Below are positions 5,881 through 11,350 of a DNA stretch of 11,350 nt, piece after piece. This stretch comes from DATGKK01 sp035294725. GTDB lineage: Bacteria > Actinomycetota > Acidimicrobiia > Acidimicrobiales > Bog-793. Each line of letters begins with the position of its first letter. Within the stretch, counting starts at the first letter, position 1. The stretch spans positions 1-11,350 of the forward strand of contig DATGKK010000049.1 of NCBI GenBank assembly GCA_035294725.1. Direction: 5' to 3'. The notes under the pieces were generated by a model. It searched no databases. It had not been told where the DNA came from and saw only the letters and a list, made by a program, of their open reading frames with translations. The position numbers and the translations under genes are program-made.

Positions 5881-7854
5881 TCAACGGTAACCGAGGCGCC
5901 TCCGGCGGTACGCTCCGTCGCCGGCCGGCTCGCCGGCGGCGTGGGCGAGCTTCTCCTCGTACATCTCGGCGTCGGCCGCCCGGAGCAGCTTGTTGAGATC
6001 GGCCTCGCTCCCCGGCAGGAGGGCGGAGCCGATGCTCGCACCCACCTCGAGCGTCACCTGGCCGATGCGGAAGGGCTCGCTGAGCCTCGCCGCCACGCGG
6101 GCCCGCACGGCCGCGAGCTCCGCTTCGCCGCCGCTCACCTGGCAGAGCACGACGAACTCGTCGCCGCCATAGCGAGCGACAGTGTCGCCCGGCCGTACCA
6201 CCGAGCGCAGCCGCCGGCCCACGCCGACGAGGACCTCGTCGCCGACGAGATGGCCATGGGTGTCGTTCACGAGCTTGAAGTCGTCGAGGTCGATCACGAG
6301 AAGGCCGACGAAGGCCTGATCGCGCTTTGCGAAGTCCGCCGCGAGCGCGACGCGGTCGTTGAGCAGGATCCGGTTGGCGCAACCGGTGAGCGGGTCATGG
6401 AGGGCGAGCTCGGTGAGCTCGCGCGCCGTCTCCTTCGCGTCGGTCACGTCCTGGAACCCGGCCACGGCGCCGAGGAGGCGTCCGTCCTCGGACTTGAGCA
6501 CCGTCGCGCTCGTCGTGACGACCCTCGTGGGAGCCCCGCTCGCGGGCCGGAACAAGATCTCCTGGCGGGAGACCCGGCTCCCGGCGAGTGCCTGGCGCAG
6601 GGGGTGCTCCTCAGGGGCAAGCGGCGTGCCGTCGGGCCAGTACATCCCTTCCACCGTCGGCTCGGCGCCGATCGTCACCTGGTCCGCCCGGTAGTCGCCG
6701 AACAGGCGGAAGGTGGCGTTCGTGACCGTGAGCATCCCTCTCGCGTCGCAGGCGGCGACGCCCGCGTCCAGGTTGCGCACGAGGGCGCGGAGGAACTCCT
6801 GCTCGTCGGCGAGGGCGGCGAGCGCCTCCCGGCGCTCCTGGTCCGCCCGCCGCAGCGCCGTCACGTCGCTGATCGAGAGGAGGAGGTGGCGCGCGCCGGG
6901 GTCCTCGTCCGACCGCTCGGGGTTCACCTCCGTCGTGTGGCAGCGCAACCAGCGGACCTCCCCGCCGGTGCGCAGGTGGCCCCGGACCGTGCCCGGCGAG
7001 TCCGGCTGGTCGAGGGTGAGCAGCGCCCGGTCCGAGAGGGGGTCGATCGGGCTGCCCTCCTCGTCCAGCACCACCCCGCCGGTCCCGATCGCAGACGCGA
7101 TGGCCTCGTTGATGTTCCGCCCGACGAGCACGGACCGTGTCGTGCCGAGCAGCTGAGGGGCCGCCTCGTTGCACGAGAGCACCACCCCGTCGTCCAGCAT
7201 CACGACGACGCCCTCTTGAAGGGAGTCGAGCACGGTCTGGGCGTGGTGGGGCCGGCTCGTGCTGCGCGGGCGGGTGGGCCGTGCTCCGCGGGCAAGGCGG
7301 CGGAGGCGGAGCGAGACCGTGTTGAGCCCGGGCTCGTCGACGAGGTTGGTCGCCTCGGCTTCGACCGGCACCGAGTCGCCGGCGACCGTCGTCACCCGGA
7401 GTGTCATCGAGAGGGCGAGCGGCGAGCCGCGCATCTCTGCGAGCAGGCGGGAGAGAGCCTCCCGATCCTCGAGGTGGAACAGCGCGAGGCCCGGCGAGCC
7501 CATCACGGCGGCCGCCGTCCGCCCGGTCAGCTGCTCGATCGAGGGGCTCGCCCAGGCCACCTGGTCGCGCTCGTCGAGCATGACCACGACCTCGGGCTGG
7601 AGCGAGGGCGGGGTCCACGCCCGCCGGGGCTCGTCGGACCCATCTGGCTCGCCGTGCGCGCCAAGACCCGAGAGGGGGCCCGAGGCACCCTCGTCGTCCT
7701 GCCCTGCCCACCGGAGTGCCGCCAGCTCGGGCGCTCCCTGCGGGCCGGCCTCACCGGCTGGCGCCGCGGAGCTCGCCAGAGCTGGCGCGCCGCCCGGCTC
7801 GGGCGGGCTCAGCCGTCGCGGTCGGAGGGCCAATTCGGTTGGAACATGTGCCAT
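5881..7854 (-). CDS. PAS-PAS-PAS-GGDEF diguanylate cyclase
   Basis: A 657-aa soluble sensor enzyme predicted to make cyclic di-GMP from two GTP. Residues 1-84 are Pro/Ala/Gly-rich and disordered-looking. PAS-like domains follow at about 85-190, 202-335 (ending LSISDVTALRRADQ) and 352-478 (ending VAGFQDVTDAKE). The GGDEF domain (about 485-645) has HDPLTGCANR, LLVIDLDDFKLVNDTHGH and an intact GGDEF at 563-567. The allosteric inhibitory RxxD (RPGD, 554-557) sits exactly five residues upstream, so product inhibition is expected. There is no EAL or HD-GYP domain and no membrane segment. The PAS ligands cannot be named, and no LOV-type flavin motif is visible. ATG 7854 overlaps the acyltransferase end by 46 bp. 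The frame stays open to 8577, but that is antisense-like shadow of the acyltransferase, and a TTG at 7833 is an alternative start. Its insertion between patA and pimA is unusual. Confidence 0.93.
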   Translation of the reverse strand: MAHVPTELALRPRRLSPPEPGGAPALASSAAPAGEAGPQGAPELAALRWAGQDDEGASGPLSGLGAHGEPDGSDEPRRAWTPPSLQPEVVVMLDERDQVAWASPSIEQLTGRTAAAVMGSPGLALFHLEDREALSRLLAEMRGSPLALSMTLRVTTVAGDSVPVEAEATNLVDEPGLNTVSLRLRRLARGARPTRPRSTSRPHHAQTVLDSLQEGVVVMLDDGVVLSCNEAAPQLLGTTRSVLVGRNINEAIASAIGTGGVVLDEEGSPIDPLSDRALLTLDQPDSPGTVRGHLRTGGEVRWLRCHTTEVNPERSDEDPGARHLLLSISDVTALRRADQERREALAALADEQEFLRALVRNLDAGVAACDARGMLTVTNATFRLFGDYRADQVTIGAEPTVEGMYWPDGTPLAPEEHPLRQALAGSRVSRQEILFRPASGAPTRVVTTSATVLKSEDGRLLGAVAGFQDVTDAKETARELTELALHDPLTGCANRILLNDRVALAADFAKRDQAFVGLLVIDLDDFKLVNDTHGHLVGDEVLVGVGRRLRSVVRPGDTVARYGGDEFVVLCQVSGGEAELAAVRARVAARLSEPFRIGQVTLEVGASIGSALLPGSEADLNKLLRAADAEMYEEKLAHAAGEPAGDGAYRRRRLGYR

Positions 7855-8702
7855 TGCGCGGGAGCCATCCGGATCAGGTCTTCGAACTCCCGTGCGAGCT
7901 TCGAGGTGATGATGTGCACATCCTCGCGCAGCCGGCCCGTCCGGCGGCAAGTGAGCGGCGGACGCACCACGCCGTGGTACCGGCCGGACGGGCGCTGGTA
8001 GACCGCGACCGGGAACAGCGGAGCCCCCGTGCGCAGCGCCAGCACGGCCGGACCGGCCGGCAGCGTGGTCCGCTCCCCGAACAGCTCGACCTCGACTCCG
8101 TTGCCGGCGAGGTCGCGGTCCGCGACGAGGCCGACGAGCCTGCCCTCCCGGAGCGCCTTCGAGAGCTTGGGCACCGCCTCGCGGCCAAGGGGCACCACGT
8201 CGAGGCCGAGGGCCGCCCGTTGCCGCCGGAACCACTCGAACAGCTCCGGCGGCTCGAGGGGCTCGACCACGGCGGTCATGGGGTGCCCCTTCAGGGTGAG
8301 CCAGTAGCCGCCGATCTCCCAGGAGCCGAGATGGGGCAGGGCGAAGATGGCGCCCCGACCCGCCGCGAGGGTCTCCTCGGCCGCGTCGAAGCCCTCGATC
8401 GAGAAGCGCCGCATCACCTCGCTCGGCGGCATCCGACCGAGCCGGGCGCTCTCGACCCAGTACCGAGCGTAGGAGTCGAACGCCTCGACGACGGCCCGCT
8501 CGAGCTGCCGCTCGGTGGCGGCCGGGCCGAGCACGCGCGCCATGTTCGCCCGGACGACCGGCCGCCGGTCCCGCCACAGCTCCGAGAGCGTGAGCCCGAC
8601 GGCCGTGGCGATCGTCGACGCGACCGGGCCCGGCACGAGCTGGAGCGCGCCAGCAAGACCCCGGTAGGCGAGATAGGTCGCCCGCTCGTGCGCCTCGCTC
8701 AC
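7809..8702 (-). CDS. patA: PatA-type phosphatidylinositol mannoside acyltransferase (LpxL/HtrB superfamily)
   Basis: A 297-aa member of the lysophospholipid/lipid A acyltransferase superfamily. By gene order it is the PatA enzyme that acylates the mannose of PIM1/PIM2 from acyl-CoA at the inner face of the membrane. The H-x4-(D/E) active-site motif is HLGSWE (124-129), inside FALPHLGSWEIGGYWL. A second family block is VADRDLAGNGVEVELFGE (193-210), then LPAGPAVLALRTGAPLFP. The C-terminus has the typical WHMFQPNW. Mycobacterial PatA reads AERD where this protein has ADRD (194-197), a conservative Glu-to-Asp difference close to the proposed catalytic glutamate. The start is GTG at 8702, with only a weak GAGGG upstream. 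It lies 40 bp after the pgsA-like gene and overlaps the start of the diguanylate cyclase gene. Confidence 0.88.
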   Translation of the reverse strand: MSEAHERATYLAYRGLAGALQLVPGPVASTIATAVGLTLSELWRDRRPVVRANMARVLGPAATERQLERAVVEAFDSYARYWVESARLGRMPPSEVMRRFSIEGFDAAEETLAAGRGAIFALPHLGSWEIGGYWLTLKGHPMTAVVEPLEPPELFEWFRRQRAALGLDVVPLGREAVPKLSKALREGRLVGLVADRDLAGNGVEVELFGERTTLPAGPAVLALRTGAPLFPVAVYQRPSGRYHGVVRPPLTCRRTGRLREDVHIITSKLAREFEDLIRMAPAQWHMFQPNWPSDRDG

Positions 8703-8742
8703 CCGAACGCGCCCTCAGGCGACGGGATCGAGCCGGGCCGGC

Positions 8743-9771
8743 TCAGCGACCGGTACCGAGGCGCCGGCGCAGCGCAGCGGCCGCGCCCTGCTGGCGGCGC
8801 TGTGCCCTCCGGGCAGAACCCTGGGTGCTCCCACGGCCGCTCCGAGAGACCCCCGTCCGCTCGCTCGCGAGCGCCGTGCGCAGGCGGGTCGAGAGCCGCT
8901 CGTCCGGCCGGCGGCGTGGGCGGGAGGAGCGGAGCACGGCCGGGGCGCGACCGATGCCGCCCGAGGCGCGCGCGGCGCGCCAGGAGCGCCAGCGCGACTC
9001 GACCCGAGCCGGTCGCCAGCTTGCGAGGGCGTTCGCGGCAACCGCCGGCCGGGCCGCGCGCACCGGCAGCGGCTCACCGGTCAGCTCGGCCGTGGCTTGG
9101 CGCCAGACCTTCACGAAGCGCTGGGCCGCCGTGAGCACGCAGAGGCCGAGGAGGGCCCAGAGCAGCGGCACTAACACGATGTTGAACCCGAGCGCGACCC
9201 CGAGGCCGATGAGCCGCTCAGCCCGCTCCATGAGCCCGCCCTTCGCCTCCCACCCGAACGACTCCGCCTTGGCCCGCTCGTAGGAGATCACGTTGCCGAC
9301 GGCGAGGATCCCGAAGGGCAGCAGCGCGAGCTCGGGCGTGTGCCGGGTCGCGAGGTAGTAGGCGAGACCGCCGAACATGAAGGCGTCGGCGACGCGGTCG
9401 GCGACCGAGTCGAGGAAGGCCCCCCGGCGCGAGGAGGTGCCGGAGGCCTTCGCGACGGCCCCGTCGAGGGTGTCCATGAGCCCGCCGGCGGTGACGAGGA
9501 CGACGCCCGTCCACAGGTGGCCGAGGGCGATGACGCCGCCCGTCGCGGCCGCGAGCACGAGCCCGGCGACCGTCACGTGGTCGGCGCTGACGCCGTGCCG
9601 GGCGAGGCGCCGCCCGAGGTCGAGGCGGGGTCGGGCCCGCCGCGAGGCGCCCTTTGGTTCGGGCGGGGTGTCGCTCTGCTCGGTGGGCACGCGCGGCGCT
9701 GCGCCCTCGCGCCCCGCCGTCTCCTCGTCCGGGTGGCGGTGTGTCGTGCCGCCCCGTCGACCGTCGATCAT
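8743..9771 (-). CDS. pgsA: CDP-alcohol phosphatidyltransferase, phosphatidylinositol phosphate synthase type, with a long basic C-terminal tail
   Basis: A 342-aa integral membrane enzyme, first gene of the operon. The transferase motif is D100-TL-D103-G-AV-A-K-...-G-AFL-D121-SVA-D125. The four metal-binding aspartates are intact, but the usual Arg after the Ala is Lys108. Several hydrophobic segments span about 63-215, and VISYERAKAE (161-170) with KGGLMERAERL (177-187) match actinobacterial PI-phosphate synthases. It should join CDP-diacylglycerol to inositol 1-phosphate, supplying the PI that PimA and PatA then modify. Residues 1-48 are a polar extension. Residues from about 230 to 342 form an Arg/Ala/Ser-rich tail absent from the mycobacterial enzyme (about 217 aa). 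The start is supported by GAGGAG (9776-9781), four bases before the ATG. The open frame runs upstream to 11280 only as a shadow of the EF-G-like gene. Another phosphatidyl acceptor, such as glycerol phosphate, is the main alternative. Confidence 0.88.
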   Translation of the reverse strand: MIDGRRGGTTHRHPDEETAGREGAAPRVPTEQSDTPPEPKGASRRARPRLDLGRRLARHGVSADHVTVAGLVLAAATGGVIALGHLWTGVVLVTAGGLMDTLDGAVAKASGTSSRRGAFLDSVADRVADAFMFGGLAYYLATRHTPELALLPFGILAVGNVISYERAKAESFGWEAKGGLMERAERLIGLGVALGFNIVLVPLLWALLGLCVLTAAQRFVKVWRQATAELTGEPLPVRAARPAVAANALASWRPARVESRWRSWRAARASGGIGRAPAVLRSSRPRRRPDERLSTRLRTALASERTGVSRSGRGSTQGSARRAQRRQQGAAAALRRRLGTGR

Positions 9772-9930
9772 CGTGCTCCTCGTGAGCCGCTTCGGCCCAA
9801 GGCTACCAGCTGGTCCGCAGAATCTCGCGGTGACGCCTCGCCCCGGGCCGGCCGGCCTGGGTAGGCTCGCCCAACCGGCCGCCTCCCCGAGACGGGGCCT
9901 GGCCAGCCGGACCGAGAGGAGGTCAGTCCC
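9772..9930. promoter_or_regulatory. divergent promoter region between the pgsA operon and the EF-G-like gene
   Basis: This 159-bp region must hold the start signals of both divergent units. For the operon (minus strand) a possible -10 element TAGCCT lies at 9800-9805, which would give a short leader of about 20 nt with the GAGGAG ribosome site. For the EF-G-like gene a possible -10 TAGGCT lies at 9862-9867. Neither has a convincing TTGACA-like -35 at the right spacing, so both calls are tentative. A perfect small hairpin, CCCCG-AGA-CGGGG (9885-9897), lies between the latter -10 and the ribosome binding site. The region is otherwise GGCC-rich. Confidence 0.4.
9917..9923 (+). promoter_or_regulatory. 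strong Shine-Dalgarno site fixing the GTG start of the EF-G-like gene
   Basis: AGGAGGT is a near-perfect anti-16S match. Its 7-nt spacer (9924-9930) leads to GTG 9931. It decides this start over the nearby in-frame GTG at 9940. Confidence 0.85.
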
Positions 9931-11350
9931 GTGGGGAACGTGCCGTCCGCCAGGATCCGCAACGTCGCGCTCGTCGGCCACGGCGGCTCGGGCAAGACGA
10001 CGCTCGCCGAGGCCCTCCTGCACTGCAGCGGGGCGATCGGTCGCCCGGGCCGGGTCGAGGACGGCTCCACCGTCTGCGACTTCGAGCCCGAGGAGCACCG
10101 CCACGGCATCTCGATCTCGCTCGCCGTCGCACCGGTCGAGCACGGCGAGGTGAAGATCAACCTCCTCGACACCCCCGGCTACGCCGACTTCGTGAACGAG
10201 GTCGAGGCGGCGCTCTCGGTGGCAGACCTCGCCGTGCTCGTCGTCTCGGCCGTCGAGGGCGTCGAGGTGCAGACCGAGGTGGCGTGGCGGCTCGCTCAGC
10301 GCCGCGGCCTCCCCCGCATGATCTTTGTCAACAAGCTCGACCGGGAGCGGGCCGACTTCGAGCGGACCCTCGAGCAGCTGCGGAACCTCTTCGGTGCCGG
10401 CATCGCGCCCCTCGAGCTCCCGATCGGCCACGAGGCGTCGTTCCGGGGCGTCGCCGACCTGCTCACCGACACGGCGATCACCTACGACTCGGGCGCACCG
10501 GTCGCAGGCCCGATCCCCGACGAGATCGCAGACCTCGAGCACCGCGTCCACGACGCCCTCGTCGAGGGCATCGTCGTCGCGGACGACGGCCTCATGGAGC
10601 GCTACCTCGACGGCGACGTCCCCTCGACCAAGGAGCTCGAGACGACACTCGCCCACGGGGTCTTGCAGGGAAGCGTCTTCCCGGTCGTCTGCGGCTCGGC
10701 GACAAAGCAGGTGGCGATCGACCGGCTCGCCTCGTTCATCGCCGAGATCGGCCCGAGCCCGCTCGACCGGCCGCCCACCGTCGTGCGGGCCGGCACCGAG
10801 GAGCGCGAGGTGCCCGTCGACCCTGCCGGCCCGCCCCTCGCGAGGGTGTTCAAGACCCTCTCGGACCCCTACGTCGGGCGGATCTCGCTCCTCCACGTGC
10901 TCTCGGGCACGATCCGGCCCGACTCGGTCCTCGTCAACTCCCGCACCCACGGCGAGGAGAAGCTGCACGCCCTGCAGCTGCTGCGGGGCAAGGAGGCCCA
11001 CCCGGTCGCCGAGGCCCAGGCCGGCGACATCGTCGCCGTCCCGAAGCTCTCCGACACCCGCACCGGCGACACCCTCGCCCCGAAGAACCTGCCGGTCCTG
11101 GCCGAGAGCCACACGCCTCCGAGGGCTCAGCTGTCCATCGCGCTCAGGCCGAAGGCCAAAGGCGACGAGGACAAGCTGATGACCGCCCTCCACCGGCTCG
11201 AGGAGGAGGACGGCGCCCTCAAGGTCGAGCGGCTCGACGAGACCCACCAGACGATCCTCTCGGGTGTCGGCGACACCCATCTGCAGATCGCCTGCGAGCG
11301 GCTCCAGCGCAAGTACGGCGTCGACGTCGAGGTCGAGCCGGTGAGGGTGC
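9931..11350 (+). CDS. elongation factor G-like translational GTPase (EF-G2/FusA2 type), 3' end beyond the window
   Basis: 473 codons are visible and the frame is open at the right edge; the family is usually about 700 aa. The GTPase domain begins at once: G1 GHGGSGKT (16-23), G2-like RHGISIS (57-63), G3 DTPGYADF (80-87), G4 NKLD (134-137) and G5 CGSA (254-257). A domain II-like barrel follows (LARVFKTLSDPYVGRISLLHVLSG... from about 295), then a domain III start near 395 (QLSIALRPKAKGDEDKL). Canonical EF-G reads AHVDAGKTT and DTPGHVDF. Here G1 has GGSG, and the catalytic-region His of G3 is Tyr84, as I recall for the EF-G2/FusA2 subgroup of actinobacteria. It is therefore probably not the main translocase but a paralogue of uncertain, possibly conditional, ribosomal role. 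It is transcribed away from the lipid operon. Confidence 0.9.
   Translation, partial: MGNVPSARIRNVALVGHGGSGKTTLAEALLHCSGAIGRPGRVEDGSTVCDFEPEEHRHGISISLAVAPVEHGEVKINLLDTPGYADFVNEVEAALSVADLAVLVVSAVEGVEVQTEVAWRLAQRRGLPRMIFVNKLDRERADFERTLEQLRNLFGAGIAPLELPIGHEASFRGVADLLTDTAITYDSGAPVAGPIPDEIADLEHRVHDALVEGIVVADDGLMERYLDGDVPSTKELETTLAHGVLQGSVFPVVCGSATKQVAIDRLASFIAEIGPSPLDRPPTVVRAGTEEREVPVDPAGPPLARVFKTLSDPYVGRISLLHVLSGTIRPDSVLVNSRTHGEEKLHALQLLRGKEAHPVAEAQAGDIVAVPKLSDTRTGDTLAPKNLPVLAESHTPPRAQLSIALRPKAKGDEDKLMTALHRLEEEDGALKVERLDETHQTILSGVGDTHLQIACERLQRKYGVDVEVEPVRV

Noticed and set aside
5877..6041. Longer pimA start at 6041
   Set aside because: The added 55 residues overlap the GGDEF coding region and do not match the PimA N-terminus; GTG 5876 gives the family start.
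5941..8001. A 686-codon open frame on the plus strand
   Set aside because: It is antisense to the diguanylate cyclase and shows the same compositional artefact, whereas the minus frame has intact PAS and GGDEF motifs.
7855..8577. Upstream extension of the diguanylate cyclase frame to 898 codons
   Set aside because: The added 241 codons overlap the acyltransferase on the same strand in another frame and read as Arg/Gly/Ala-rich shadow without domains.
7716..9134. A 472-codon plus-strand frame
   Set aside because: It is antisense to the acyltransferase and phosphatidyltransferase genes, which have clear active-site motifs.
10325..11179. A 284-codon Ser/Arg/Thr-rich plus-strand frame
   Set aside because: It is a frame-shifted shadow of the EF-G-like gene on the same strand.
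9772..11280. Upstream extension of the phosphatidyltransferase frame to 845 codons
   Set aside because: The extension is antisense to the EF-G-like gene. The true start is ATG 9771, with GAGGAG just upstream.

Overview
The window reads as a piece of a very GC-rich actinobacterial chromosome. The best guess is a deep-branching, non-mycobacterial actinomycete such as a member of Acidimicrobiia; this rests on gene order, the very high G/C at third codon positions and the frequent GTG starts, not on a database search. Eight genes run leftwards on the minus strand in one compact operon-like series: a CDP-alcohol phosphatidyltransferase (phosphatidylinositol phosphate synthase type, pgsA1-like), a PatA-type acyltransferase, a triple-PAS diguanylate cyclase, the phosphatidylinositol mannosyltransferase PimA, an M48-type membrane metallopeptidase, PdxS, PdxT and YebC. 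Junctions are 3 to 40 bp, or short overlaps.

This is the classical actinobacterial order pgsA-patA-pimA ... pdxS-pdxT-yebC known from Mycobacterium tuberculosis (around Rv2612c-Rv2603c). It carries two lineage-specific guests: a c-di-GMP synthase between patA and pimA, and a zinc peptidase between pimA and pdxS. The first block makes phosphatidylinositol (phosphate) and its acylated mannosides for the envelope. The second makes pyridoxal 5'-phosphate through the PdxS-PdxT glutamine amidotransferase complex. YebC is a translation/transcription-associated factor.

On the right (9931 to the edge), divergent from the operon across 159 bp, an EF-G-like translational GTPase (EF-G2/FusA2 type) starts at GTG behind a near-perfect Shine-Dalgarno sequence and runs off the window.

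On the left (1 to about 1260) the base composition visibly drops and the content changes. There is the C-terminal end of an IS transposase on the plus strand, then a convergent gene of unknown function on the minus strand. That gene contains an exact 28-bp tandem duplication near its 3' end, which shifts the reading frame. This accessory patch sits where ruvC follows yebC in mycobacteria, so the operon's downstream neighbourhood seems to have been rearranged or invaded. No RNA genes, CRISPR arrays or complete insertion sequences were seen.
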